Shown one piece after another: positions 25,665 to 38,468 of a stretch of DNA of 64,000 nucleotides. The notes below the pieces were generated by a model. It was not told the origin of the DNA, searched no databases, and worked only from the letters and a program-made list of their open reading frames with translations. Source of the DNA: Lagopus muta (taxonomy: Eukaryota > Chordata > Aves > Galliformes > Phasianidae); contig NC_064438.1 in NCBI RefSeq assembly GCF_023343835.1, positions 21,782,077-21,846,076 of the forward strand. Reading direction: 5' to 3'. Position numbers and translations under genes: made by a program. Positions within the stretch are counted from its first letter, which is position 1; every line of letters begins with the position of its first letter.

Positions 25665-26140
25665 AGTCACTGTATCACAAATGGAAACAGCTACACTATA
25701 TAACTGACTCATAAGAGAGAATCAGGAATATATTCATTGGTATAATGTAGTGATTTAACAGAGACTCAAGATTTGAGAGGGCTAGATATGCGTGATTATC
25801 CACTGGATAGAGAGTAGCCTTAAACACACGCATACAGGAGGTCCTCACATTAAGTCATGAGGTTTAGTGTGGACCTCCTTACTTACAGAACTCCTTGAAT
25901 TGAGGAAATAAGGAGCTGAGGTATGGTTGTATCCATTCCCAGTCTCAGATATGGAGAATGGTTTATGTCTAAGGGATTACAAATGCACAATTACTCTGAG
26001 GTTTAACCTTAGCGAAGGTAGCAATGCTTACAATCACATCTAAGATCTTCATAAAGTTAAGAAAGCATAAAACAATTCACCACTTATCAAGGACCTGTAC
26101 TGGCGAGATGCCTTGAGGTCAAGGTGTAAGAGATATCTGT
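25665..26140 (-). mobile_element. LTR-like repeat, family B, left copy
   Basis: Collinear with 29565-30025 in the same orientation. Shared landmarks, in order: AGAGAGA, ATATATT near the left end, GTGAT/GTGATGG-TTTAACA, TTCAAGAT/CTCAAGAT, CACACGCATACAGGA against CACACATACAGGA, ATTCCCAG, TTATGTCTA, GCATAAAACAAT against GCCTAAAACAAT. The minus strand has AATGAATATATT here and AATAAATATATT in the partner, resembling a polyadenylation signal about 20-30 bases from one end. This suggests an antisense LTR. The U3 side may reach about 26330. I cannot name the family. Confidence 0.6.
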
Positions 26141-28901
26141 ACAAGCATAATCTTGAGACACATCCCTGTTCAAGGGCAAATCCTGTTGGGCAGCCTGTTG
26201 TTTGCAGCAAAGCTCAAAGGGCCCTTGGGCTGCTCACTATTTATAGAGTAAGATGACTGACTCCTAGCCATACTTTGGTTTTAGGTCCATTATCAACTGG
26301 CCCTCAACTGTTGAACCAGGCATCTGCTATCTCTTTCCTCGGTCCCCCAAATTTGAGACAGATCTGTGGTGATCAAACTGCTTTATCAAGGTTGTTATAG
26401 GTACCATTGTTTATTATCTATAAGCAGCAAACATCAGTATTAGGGTTAGTAGAATCAAAGCTGGATGAAGTACAGAATTAAAAACTCCCATTGCTGTTGT
26501 GACCGTACAAGATGAGCTCCCCACCAGCAGCGTTCTCCATCCTTTTTCACTCTTTCCAGGTATCTCTTCGGTATCATAGTTGTAACAACCAGAAAGGTCA
26601 ACGTGGTGGAAGGGCAACATAGTAACATAGCAACCAAGGGACTAGCATCGTGGAAAAACGTTGCACAGAAAAAAGGAAAGGTTCTCACCCATCTCTGAAG
26701 ATGTGGGCTTGCAGAGAAAACTCCGCAAGGGAGAGTTCTCCAGAAAGAGATCCTTCCTCAGTGGCAGTCAGCCTTTAAATGGGGTTTAAGAGAGGTGCAG
26801 CCTAAGGGACCCAAGGGATTCCCATACAAACACACTTTTTTTTTTCAGATGTACAAGTACAGTTTCAGAGATTTTATCCAGATGCATTTAAAAATAGCAG
26901 ACTTCGTTCAGTGTAAAGACAAATATCCTGGGCACTGGTGGTTTTTCTCTCACAAATAAAAACTCATTGTTCTCATACAACACATGCAATCACGTCAACA
27001 GTTATCCATTTGTTTCCATTTCATTATGTTTACACTACACTTTAATGAATATAGTTCTATTATGATTTAATCCTAGTGAATTTATTGGGCATATATTATA
27101 TACCAAAGCACTGATTATCATAAAGACAAAAGCTGTGGCATTGTTATATGTAAAACTGATTGGAATTCCCTTTTAAATTGGTTTTCTTATAGTCTTTTCC
27201 CACAGAGATCCTGGATACCATTTTGCCCTCCTTCTAATGTTATTTCTTAGCTCTGTTTTTATCTAGCAGCTCTGATGTTTCTGTCCTGGAGAAACAGAAG
27301 TTCCTCATTTCAGTCTACTGGACCTACTCTCTTCCATGTCTCTAAATCTATTCAGAATAAAATAAAAAATAAAACAAATAATATCCTCATAATTCCCATT
27401 CAATCTCCATCCTTCGAGCTATTTACAATCTTTTCCTTCTATGCTATGCTACATCTGATTCTTACAGAATGAAGTGCCTTTGTTTTCCTCCACATTTTTC
27501 TTGTTAATTGTGTCTCCTTCCAGAATGACTGTAGATAATGACCTTCCAGACCACATCTAAAAAATAGTTTAGTTTTTTCCCCCTCAGTGCTGGAATCACT
27601 CTCTTTCTTTCTTTCCATCCACACTATAGCTCTCTCTGATTTGAATCAGCCATTGCAAGTGGGACAATCAGTTAATTAATGTATATGTGTAGGTGTACTT
27701 CATTTCAGTTTGTAACCATGGTTGAGACATTCAAGTCTTCATTAGTAGAACTTATTCTTATACTCCCTATATGTTGAAAACAGGCATGAGTGATTACCTA
27801 TTTTAAGGTTTTCTGACCACAAGTTGAAAGTAGTAGCATTATTAGAGACTGGGATAGCAGCAGAGGTACAGCATTTCTACTTGCTGTACTGTAGGGTGCT
27901 GTAAAAGAAAAACAGAGAATTGTCTTGGTATGGGATTCAAAACATGTTACTCCATTAAAAAGGTGAATACTTTAATTAAGCCTTAATTTTTAGGTTTAAC
28001 AAACTGCTATTCAATAAGTAGAGTACTAGGCTTAGTTAAAATTGTAAACACAGCATCAGTAGATGGTAATTTGACCATCACAGGCTGCTTTGACTCTAAA
28101 AGGTCTTCTAGCTTGAACAGGTTGTCCCAGATGTATTTTTTCAATTTGCTTAACTACTCAGGCTAAAGATAAAAGATAAAGATAAAAGTTCCTCTTCCCA
28201 TTCATAGTATCACTGCCATATTTCTGTAAATGCAGCTAAGCTGGACAACAAGAAGTCACACTGCTTCTGTTGTTTCCCTCACCTTCTTAGGGGAAGTTAC
28301 TGATGCAATTCCACATCTCAGGGGTGGAACTATAAAGCTTTAGCACGTGCAGCATAGGCAGTTCTGAGCAAGAGACATAATTTGTTGTCTTCCAAATCTG
28401 CTATAAGTTTAAAAACTCCCCCCCACCACAACAGAAATGCTCTATTGTGGTACTTTAGTAGTTTTTGATTCAGGGAGGGCAGGGACTGCATTGAGTGTGT
28501 TCAGTGCAGTCTCCCTTTTTCTTCAGGGGTTGGGATCAATGTTTGAGCCACAGGACAGGACTCCAAGGTCATCTGTTTAAAACATAGAGTCCTGAAATAT
28601 TTTTCATGAGAATTTGTAATGGCAGAGCAAGTGGTTGAAATACATTTCTCACCTGGGAGCCAGAAATTGGCTTTGGCAGTTTGGCACGCAACATTTTGTG
28701 CTGTTTACATTGGTAACCTTAACTCTTTGCTGTCTGAGTTGCGTGCTTCACTTCCCAGAACCTAGTTGGGTTGACATCAGAGTTTGCATTCTTGTAGTTA
28801 TTAAATAGATTTCACCAACTGTCCTTAAGGAAAAATCTGAATTAATATAAATATATATGTGGGCTATTCTTATTTATTTACTGATAATCTTTTTACTTGG
28901 A
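26141..28901 (-). pseudogene. Possible interior of a degenerate endogenous retrovirus
   Basis: This lies between two LTR-like blocks of the same orientation. On the minus strand, codons at 27523-27564 have the shape of a Gag zinc knuckle, but the first and last zinc-binding positions are Phe instead of Cys, so it could not bind zinc normally. A second minus frame at 26414-26620 ends in a hydrophobic segment next to the left block and could be an envelope-tail remnant. No reverse transcriptase or integrase motif is visible and all frames are short. It would be dead and mostly deleted. Unrelated sequence between two solo repeats is a fair alternative. Confidence 0.3.
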
Positions 28902-29030
28902 ATCATAGAATCAAAGAATCATAGAATTGCAAGGTTGGAAATGACTTGAAATGATGTAGTTCAGCAATCCTCCCACTACCATTGCTACCACAATAGCAGG
29001 CCCAATGCTTTCCAAGCCATATTTGTTCTT
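28902..29030 (-). mobile_element. Short CR1 LINE fragment, antisense
   Basis: Begins AATCATAGAATCAAAGAATC and ATAGAATTGCAAGGTTGG, a CR1 3' end in reverse complement with an extra tail repeat unit, followed by TGACTTGAAATGATGTAG. Only about 100-130 bases are recognisable. If the flanking LTR-like blocks belong to one provirus, this copy inserted into it. Confidence 0.75.
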
Positions 29031-29564
29031 TGTTCTTATTTCAGGCCTTACAATTCCTCCTGGGGTTAGAGGAGGGGGGGGGGGTGTTTTCCTTTCCTTG
29101 CTGGACTTGACAGTGGAGGAGCAAAATACTCTCCTTTCCTTCACTGCTGTCTCAATTCTGGAATGTTATAGATTTAAGATAATGCCTGCAGGCTGATTAT
29201 ATATTGTGACTCTAGGAATGCCTAGGGATAATGATTTATTTTTTTTCCCCCACATTATTCCACTTTCAGAGAGTTCTTTGCAGGTTTCTAGATTTATTTT
29301 CCTTTGCTTTGGTTTCTCTTCCCTGTTCTGGCATATTTCTGTTCTCCCTTGCTTGACTGTAGCTTCCAAAGGTAGTGCTCTGCAGATGAGATCTTGCCTC
29401 CCTCATCCTTTTATGGTCCCTAATTACCTCTAGGTGCTCTTCAGAAGCTTCTAAATTCTAACAGTTTTCACGAGCCCATTCATGTGAGAATTTCAGACCC
29501 AGGTTCATTCTATGCTTCTTGTAAACAATTGATATCCCTACATGCCATCCTGATGACTGTGCCA
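29031..29564. other. Unassigned sequence with a G11 run
   Basis: An 11-G run occupies 29074-29084. The rest is T-rich on the plus strand. No gene, primer-binding site or repeat was recognised. If the provirus model is right this would be the start of its interior on the minus strand. Confidence 0.5.
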
Positions 29565-30025
29565 ATTCATTGCAGAAGGAAACAACTACGTGGCACACTT
29601 CACTCCTAAGAGAGAGGCAGTAATATATTTATTGATATAGTACAGATATAATGTGATGGTTTAACAGCAACTTAACAAGATTCAAGATGGCTGGATACAC
29701 TTGATTATTTACTGAATAGAGAACAGGCTTAATCTCACACATACAGGATACAGTTCCATTGAGTCAGCAGCTTCAGAGTGAGCACCTTTGCTATCTAACC
29801 CCCTTTGTACCACAGAGATAAGGAGGCTGCATATGGCTAGATCCACTTCTATTCCCAGACTTGGTCAACAACTTATGTCTAGGAGATTCTATGTGCACGA
29901 TCAATCTAAGATACAGTCTTAGTGAAGCTAACAAAGCTGTGATCTTAGTGAAGCTAAGAATGCCTAAAACAATCGGATACTTACCAAGGATATGTATTTG
30001 CAAGATGTCTTCTTGAGCACTCAGC
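29565..30025 (-). mobile_element. LTR-like repeat, family B, right copy
   Basis: Direct-orientation partner of 25665-26140, diverged by substitutions and small gaps. It contains a local internal duplication (TTAGTGAAGCTAA at about 29919-29931 and again at about 29945-29957) and TTTATTGATATA near its left end, the reverse complement of an AATAAA-type signal. It fits an old LTR or other dispersed repeat. I could not identify target duplications. Confidence 0.6.
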
Positions 30026-30511
30026 ATATTTTATCTTACTTCATTCTCTTTCTTCTTCCTCGTTGTTTCTATCTTGATACAGCAGGCTGAAAAAGTTTAG
30101 CTATCAGCAGTGGGCAATACTACATCCCATTTTTCCTCTTCCTTCCTCATTTGCTTTGCATTGCCTGTTTCCTCTCTGGGATCTGCCTTTTTCCAGCTCT
30201 TCCTGATGTTGGACTCCCTGATTTCTGGAGCATTTTAGCACCTTGAAAGCCTTTCAGTGTATTCCATTCCAGAGATCCCTCTATAACCTGTTTGACTTGC
30301 AAACCACACTTCCCATTACTCACAGTAACAGCTGAGCTTGGATTCATGCAGACCAATGCTTTCTGTGTTGCACAAGTCTGGACACAGCCAGTTCTCTACA
30401 CTCAGTGGCATCAGGTTCATTCATGAGAGAAATATCTTGGTATGACTTGTGGTAACGTGCCCACAGTTCCCATAAAGCTCAGATTCCAGAGTTTGTGCTC
30501 CGGCAGTAATG

Positions 30512-30528
30512 GGCAGGCAGGCAGGCAG
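30512..30528. repeat. (GGCA)n short tandem repeat
   Basis: Four consecutive GGCA units followed by GTA. Confidence 0.9.
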
Positions 30529-33011
30529 TACTGTATTCTCGACTTCTTACGTTGTGCTGGTTGTTAAAAAGTAGCCAGGACTGAAGTCCTGACTAACAGT
30601 AGCTCCTAATCACTGTTTGTTCAGAGGAAAGCAGCTCCTGGACGTCAAACATGGCCCCCACATGCTTCCTTTGTCCAAATCTTTGAGATTTTTTGAATCT
30701 CTGCTAGCTATTTTGGATTTTCCTGTTTCTGGCTTTCTGTTGACTGACAGCAGAACCTAAAAACTTGAAAGTTATCTGTTTCCAAGTCCTTCTCCACTCT
30801 GACAGATGCATAAGAAACAAAGCAAGCAAGCCAGTAGAGCAGCATTCATTTGTATCCCTCCAAGGCAGACCAGAGAAGCCATCAGCCTTTTGTACTCCCA
30901 AGCTTCCTGGAGCACCTCAGAGCAGTACAATACATTTACTCACAACAGGCTGCTCTCTTTTTCTCCATATCTCTAATCTCATCCACTAGCTGGATGAGAC
31001 GTGGGATGGATGAGTCCACATCTCATGCTATCTGTGGTAGGCTGCAAAACTGCCTTGATACTTCTCAGTGCCCAAGCCCAGCATGCTGACCCCCAAAGAT
31101 ATGCAAAGATTTCCAGCAATGCGGCCTCTTCCAGTGGCAGTCAGCTGCACCAGAAATCCAGATACTGGCCAACAGTTTGGGCTGTCTGCAAGAAATGACT
31201 TGGTGCTAGGAGATCTTTCTCTGAGCTCTCCGACAATAAAAGAGCTTTTCCCAAGCCTCCTCTCTGCTTGCCACATTTAATGAAGACACTTACTGTGACA
31301 GTCAGCACCTTAGGTGGTGAGACCATCAGCTGTCTTCTGCAATGAAAGGGAATCTTTTTTTCACCCTTTTAGTTACTGAAACTTATTGAGAGAGACTGCA
31401 AGAGATGAATTATCCCAGCTGAAAAGTCTGGGCCTGTTAAACCTTGTAGGGTGGCTAGCTGGGCAGCATTATTGCAACATGAAGATGACTCAGCCGCGCA
31501 GCATCTTTGTTGGCATCCTCTTAGCTGCTGTGGAGACAATTATTTCTTTATTGCTAAACAGTCTGTCGGTGGCTTGGGGCACTTATGTGAAAAATGTAAC
31601 AGAGACAGAATAATAATTCAAAACATGCCAGACTAGAAAATCATGGTCATTGTATCAAGCTCCTTCTGCATGAAAATCAATCAGTCCAGATCGTTGAGGG
31701 TGGGTGAACCAGTGGCACAAATGCTTGTGACTTCATCAGAAACAGCGCATCCTTCAGGAAAGCAGGATCTCCTTCTCAACCAAATTGCCTTGCCAATAAC
31801 AGAAGCAGAAGGGAGCAGAGAAAGACTCTGCACGGTATCTTCATCAGCAGAATTAACTCAGAAGAGGAGTTTGCCTTTCAAAGATTCCATGAGGCGTCAG
31901 CTGCTCCTGGGTGAAGTGATGCTAGCAAGCAGCGTCCCATTATTTTCCCACTGTGGGAACCAAGCCCTTTTAAAACTGTTTTGACTGTAACCAAGGAATT
32001 AGAGAGATGGATGAAGCCAGCCGAAAGTGTGACAATCTCCTAAAGGCGCACAGATGGTGAGCAGACCCTGAAAACTGATTCACTTTGAGTGATCACTTTC
32101 CTGAAGCACATCTTGGACAGTTTTTAGCCTCTCTGAGGACCTGAGAAAACCCGTAACTTCTCCGAGGCAAAATGGGGGGTGGGAGGAGAAAGGAGAAAAG
32201 CATGATTTTTCCTCGAAATGCACATTCACACACAGTTATTTATTTACTTGCCCTTTGGCATCAAGAGAAGCTCATCTCTCAGAGAATGATCACCCGTGGC
32301 TCAGCCCAGATGGAGGTGGGATACAGATTTCATTGCCAGCGCTAACCATGAAAAGATTTTCCCATTTTACCAGAAACCACAATCCCCCATAGTTCTCAGA
32401 CTACTCAAGTGATGTATAACTTGGTAATTGTCCTAAAAGATAAGTAAAAGCCTCCTCTGTGGTTGCATTTGATATAGCCTGATGTATGGGATCGCTCAGT
32501 GCCGGCTTGGTGGAGGGAGTCTCGAGACAGTGTGCAGTATGCCTCTCTGCCTTCTTCTTCTCACTGGGGAACCTCTGCTGGTGGCAGGCAGGATCCTGAG
32601 GGTTGCAAATTGCTTTCCCACATCTAACGTCCCTTTCATAGCAGACTCAGTCAGTTTTTGGCATGAGGAGGGGAGTTCAAGAGTGGTTCGGAGGCACTCC
32701 AGATCCCTTTCTGCAGTGCTCCCACTCCCACAGCACCCCTGTGTGGGGACCAAAAGGGGCAGGGAGGGAATGAGCAGTGAGGAAGGGAAAGCCTTATGAG
32801 TGGAGGAGGGAGAGAATCTTCTGGAAGGAGAATCTTCTGCCTATAGGAAGTGGCAAGAATCCCTTTTCCTGGGTCAGTGCAAGGGACTCTGGACAAACCC
32901 TCAATCAACTGAGTATTTCAGAGATTGGCTGTGGCCAGTCCCGCTCACCATCCAGCCAGGTGAAAAGACCTTCCAGTTCGGTGCTCTGAGGGAACAACAG
33001 ACAACTTGAGA

Positions 33012-33040
33012 TTTTTTTTATTTTTTATTTTTTTATTTTT
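33012..33040. repeat. T-rich (T6-8 A) tract
   Basis: Runs of five to eight T interrupted by single A. Confidence 0.9.
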
Positions 33041-33126
33041 GGATAAGAATCTGCTACGTGGAATTTTCCACTTCCCAGGCACTCCAAACTGTACTTTTGT
33101 GCTAGGAGCACCGTAGGGACGAGCAG

Positions 33127-33140
33127 CCGCTAGATGGCAC
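33127..33140 (+). promoter_or_regulatory. CTCF-like binding motif
   Basis: CCGCTAGATGGCAC fits the vertebrate CTCF core (CCASYAGRKGGCA) with a single difference at position 3, where G is tolerated. It lies in otherwise plain sequence about 4.6 kb before the CD82 CpG island. Motif only; occupancy is not shown. Confidence 0.5.
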
Positions 33141-36100
33141 GTCCATCCTCATGCAGCCACCCCAGAGCCTGGAAAGTCCAGGACGTCCTGCTCATCCCAC
33201 GCAGGCACAGTGAGAGGATGAAATGATATCTCAGCATCTGCTTTTAGCAAATGCTGGCACATGCCACAGTTATTTTGCGTTGGGGATCTGCAATCTGATG
33301 AACATTCCTCTGTGATTTTGAAAGGGATTAAAAATAAGCTACAAGCACATTTTGCTAACTTGCTCTCACTGGTTTCGGTGGAGATGTACTGGGACTGCAG
33401 AGAGCATTTATGTGCAAAACAGCTCGTAAAAGGAAATATACAGAGCTTTGTTCTCCCACAGGAGGGCTAGTGAATTATTTGGGTAGAACCCACATGAAGT
33501 AAGAAGTTATTGGTCGATATAATTTTCCAGATCCTCAGCTGCTGTTATGTGGTATACTTCACTCGTTTATACTAGCTGAGAGTCTAGTCTCTAGGTCTCC
33601 AGATCAGAATTAAGCAAGACACCAAGAGGGTTTGGAGAAAGGAGCTTTTATTTGAGGGGACTGCCAAACATATTAGATCTGGACCACTTTCTCCCAGAGA
33701 TTTAATCTCAGAGGAACTGGCAAAACTGAAAAGGTCCAGAAGTGGGAGTGAATCAGGCACATTAAGGCATATATGCTGCAAGCTGCAGTGTTTTCCATGT
33801 GCGGCAGCAAATAACTGAAGTATTTCAAAGCAAAGAGTTTCAGGGCAGCTTATATCATTAAAAACTGGCTTGCACTTGGTACAAATTGAAAAGAAAGCCA
33901 AGCTTCTGGATTTCCCTGTCACGTCAGTCTAATGTGCCATAAAGATTTTGGATTTTGGTATATGAAGGTTTAAATCACCTCCCCTTCCTCCCCGGAATTT
34001 TCCACTGGAATACACAGAAGAATTAGAAGTACAGTACAGTGCTCTTAAATTCTCCTCCATCTCCTTTGTTTGCACCAAGAACAAAGACTGCATTTTTATT
34101 TGACATTATTTTGAATTCATCCCTTTAAAAAATGCTATTTAGAATTCAGTGAAGTAATGCTTTGTGTTTCACTTGTGTGCCTGCAAACTCCAGCACTGGT
34201 AAGAGGGTGAGTCAAATTATGGGTAATGTGAACTGGATTAAGTTGGACAACAAATTCGTTATTTTCAAGAGAAAACAGCGCAAACAAAGTAAGTATTTTA
34301 ATTTCTTAAACATTTCAAATGGATGGGGAGAGAACAGCAAAGCTACGCAGCCTGGAAGAGAGGGGAAGAGAATATCATGTTTTGAGGTTCTGTGCATTGC
34401 TGCTCACTAGGGAGTTGTGCTGCTAAACTAAAACTTTGGGGTACTTCTATAATGCAAATAACAAATAGCCATCCCCCAAGAGAGAAATACAGGAGATCCA
34501 GCCCCGGATTTGAGACTAAAGAGAGACACCAAGTGGAAGAGAAGCACATGGACAGTTGCAAGTTATGTGCAGATCTCGAGGATTTGGTTTCTACACGTGG
34601 CTTGCTGCAGCTGTGTGAGCATTAATGGTGGCCCAGGGAAGCACTCTGGCACCTCTCTGCCCATATGGGCACCGAAGGATGTGTCTGCTGAGAAGGACCA
34701 GAGAGGTAAAAGAGGGAAAGAAGCTTCTTTCAATGCAAGATTCAAAATTGGCTCTGTGTAGCAGGATACTTGGATGCCCTCATAAATGAAATTGAAAGGA
34801 ATTAAGCCTCTAAATACCCTCATGGATCTGAGCTAGCATGAGAAGTATTAGTGTCATAAGATTGCTTGATCCACTCACTTTTCTCCTTCAGGTAAGTCAT
34901 GCAGTGTTGCACCAATTTCACTGAGAAAATATTCAGCCTGCCAATATCAGCTCCTGAGTATTTTCATTTCCTTTGGCAAGCTCTGAACTGAGTTCTCCTT
35001 CCCTAGGCTTTCTCAAGTGTTTATGTTAACTGGACTGAAAGAGACAACTTCTCACTGGTCTCTAGAGCCATGGGGTGTGGAATTAACACTGCCTGAGCAT
35101 CTAGCATCTGTCCCTGCACATTCCCAACAGGAAGGAAGCCTCTTCTCATTTCTGGGTAATGTTCATTCCTCTCAGCCCAAGATGTTCACTTCAGTTCAGG
35201 TGTTTGTCCACATCTATACAATTTCAAAGGGGCTGAGGCTGAACGCCACCTCCTTGGAACCACCTCTGGTTGCCAAAGATTACTGTAAAGTGTGCAAAGA
35301 GGTTAAATCAGGTTAATTCCTACCTCCACAAAGGTTCATAAGGTCACACCCCGGCTGCCGTTAGCCCAGACATACTCAGGTACTGAACAGAGCTCTGGAG
35401 CATCAGCAAGATCTCCTTAGAGACTGTCGTATTTTTTGGAATTCATCTGGCATGAAGGTCCCACGCAGAGACCCAAACTAGCAACCTACAGGAGGAGCTG
35501 CTCCGCCCAGGTTTCCTTCCTGCCGGGATCTTTCGGTTGCCTGCATTTCTCCCTTCAGCCAGGTGAGGGCGACGGGGCACCAGAAACATTATTTCAATTC
35601 ACTGAAGCCGATTTGTTTTCTCTGAAGATCTAAAACAGGATTCTTATAAATAATTAGCCCTGAAACAGAACAGACCGCTTTCAAATTAAACCTTTTGATA
35701 AACATTTTTCCCCAATATGAGTTAAAATAGTCTCCACCCCTCCTTCCCCCAAGTCCCAGCAACCACAGGGCTTTTATTGCTGTTCACTCCATCATTATTT
35801 TTGTATACAACTAATCCCCATCCCAGCTCTTCTGATAAAATCGCAGCTTTGGGCAAATAAAAGAAGAGGATTCCATGAGGGTGCCATGAGAACACTTCTG
35901 TCACAGTCAGACTTAACAAAATCGGCAATCTTCTACTGTGCTTTGGATTCCATCTCTTTACTTCGTGCTGTATCGTTAAACAGACACTGACTGCAGACTG
36001 TAGGTTGCCTGGTCACATTTTGTTCAACCTGGAATTTACTGGAGCACTCAGCTCTGCATTCCCTCATCCACACCCGCTGTACTGGCCCTGTCAGCACACA

Positions 36101-38199
36101 GATTCTTCCCCTCTGAGATTAACAGTAATGTCAGGCCAATTCAAATACTTTTTTAAAGGGAATAAATACTCAAACACTGTGAATCTGCATACGTCTTGCT
36201 CTTAAACAGTGCTCTTCTTAATGACAAGGAGAGGGTTCATCTGCTAAGGTGTGGCTTGAAATGAAGATAACCCAAGGCCAAAGGAGACTGATCAGCTGAG
36301 TGATCTCTGGGCTGGTGTCTGCCTGCCTTTGAAAGGGCATTCAATCCTCACTACTACATGCCATGTGGTGGGCTTTTCCATTCTGTTCTCTTACAGGCAC
36401 TTTTGGCTTATTGCTAGCCAAGAACCCAGCCTGCTGTGTATGCTGTAAAAGATGCTGTTTATAATTGGGCTTTTAGCTTACCATCTGTGCACGGTTCAGC
36501 TGCAGCATCTCCACAGATCCGTTTCTGCATGGTTTCCAACTCCCTGTTGCAAGCCCTCAGAAGCGAGTGACTCGCTTTGGACTTTCCAATGAAACTCAAG
36601 CTCTCTACAAGCTATCTTTTAAAACCTACCCCCCCCGTTCTCAGAAAAATCAGTGATACAGACCTAATGCTTTTCTACAGACTCACTGGCTCGTATCTGA
36701 GTGGCACTGAAGCATAACCAGCTATACATGCAGTCACTGATGCATACATACCTCCATGCTGGCCCTGCTAATGCATATCCTGGTTCTCAATGCCAGTGAC
36801 AGAAATTTATTTGGGCACGGGAGCTGCTGATGCATAAGCCATCCATTAACACCCACCTTGTAATCACTTCTTATTTTAAAACCAATTTCTTTCAGAAAAA
36901 CAGCCTTTGCACTAAACCTCAGGGGGAATGTTCCAAGCACAGACTTCCTTTCTTAAAGTAGGACACTCAAAGGAACCAGAAACAAGCTACTTGCTCAGAA
37001 CCCATAGGCTTGGGTCAGAAACATGAGGAGTACTCAGTGGATAGGTGGGTGGATGCATAGATGGATGGACAGAACAAACTCCACCTAGTCCCATGGCCTT
37101 GCACTTTTATAGGTGAGTATTCATAGACAACTGGTGGAAGTCTGACTAGGTGCTTAAATGCAGGACTACGCCCATTAAAGAGTGGGTGAGTGATTGAGGG
37201 AGGGAGGGGAAAGATCTCAAACTTTTATTTGAGAACAGGGTGGTTTTACTCAGGGTAACTGCTTGAAAGGTGATGCTGGAATGCTACCAACAGGTAGGGA
37301 AGACATTCCCTAGGACTATTTGGTTTCCAGATGCTGCCCCAAGCAATCCTGATCTTAGGCTAGTGCTTGGCCTCACAGAGGTGGTTGGCAGGGTACCTGG
37401 GGTGGAGGGCTGTGAGGGCCACACCTACAGAAGCCCAACACATTGTGAGTCACCTGTTCTGCTTCCACTTCACTCTCTCTGCACTATCCAGTACCTGTGC
37501 TCCAGAGACCCATGACCCCTCCTTGCTCACGGTACCCAAGGCCCATGAAGGAGGTGAGTGTAGCGGGGCCCGTGTTCACCCACTGTGCAGTCACAGCTTC
37601 ACAGAAAGACCATTCAGCCTTCCCTCGTTTCTGGGTTGCCTCAGCTGCTGTGATTTCACCACGTTTAAATGAGGAGACAGAGGGGTACTCTTGTCAGATA
37701 GCCTTCTTGCTGTTTATTTCTGCCTAGGAAACAGCGGCAGGATCCCGGTGTGACGTTATTCTACCCACCGAGAACAAAGAAGCAGCGCTGCGAGCCCGCC
37801 GCGGGCAGCGGTCGCTGCACAGAAGTGAGAACAATGCAATGGCAGCGGTCAGCAGCCCGGCACCTCGCTGTCACCGCAGCGCTGTAATCGCTGGGGCAAA
37901 GCAGGCGCTGAGCGGGGCTTAGATGGGAACAATGCGGCAGCGCTGCTGACGCGCAGGGCTGGCCGGGGCAGCGGAACGGCCTGTTCGGGCAACTTGGCTT
38001 TTTTTGGCTTCACCTGGCAGAGAGCCGCAGCGAGATGAACGGCCTTAAGTGTCGAAGCGCTCGGGACGCTATCTGATGAACCCCGAAAAAGCCCAGTTAT
38101 GGGCAGCCCCTCAGGTCAGGTGCGGGACACTCGGACGGGCCGCCTGGGGGCGGTGGGTCCCGCCCCGAGAGCTGGCTGAATGCAACCGCCGGCTCCGCC

Positions 38200-38276
38200 C
38201 CTGGTCGGGTCGGCAGCTCAGGGTAGAGCGGCGGAGGGAGCGAGCGGAGCGCCGAGTGCAGCGGGAAGGTAGATAG
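38200..38276 (+). other. CD82: Candidate non-coding exon 1 of CD82
   Basis: Downstream of the GC boxes, the sequence runs to ATAG|GTAGGTG, the best donor-like site in the island core (GT at 38277-38278). An alternative donor is AAG|GTAGAT eight bases earlier. The transcription start near 38200 is a guess from GC-box spacing. Nothing here encodes CD82 protein; translation starts in the exon at 53611. Transcript data would be needed to fix both ends. Confidence 0.3.
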
Positions 38277-38420
38277 GTAGGTGCGGGGCGGTCCGCGAGG
38301 AAGGGGTCGAGGCTGCTGCGCGGGGATCCCGCTCCCGCGTGGGGCTCGGCTCCCTCGCGTTCGGCGGGTGGAAGTGCGGGGCTGGGTCGAGGCGCCGGGG
38401 ACTGCGCTGGGGCTTTCCGC

Positions 38421-38468
38421 TGTACGGGGCCGTTGACGCCGGGCTGTACGGGGCCGTTGACGCCGGGC
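38421..38468 (+). repeat. Perfect 24-bp tandem duplication in the CpG island
   Basis: The unit beginning TGTACGGGGCCGTTGACGCC and ending GGGC occurs twice head to tail without a mismatch, then diverges (TCTGCGAGG). Confidence 0.97.

Larger units (their letters stand above)
30026..37734. other. Intergenic DNA upstream of the CpG island
   Basis: About 7.7 kb with no gene recognised. It contains a short (GGCA)n run (30512-30528), a T-rich tract (33012-33040), a CTCF-like motif (33127-33140) and a GGAT-type imperfect repeat (about 37043-37070). Scattered frames have no family features. Confidence 0.55.
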
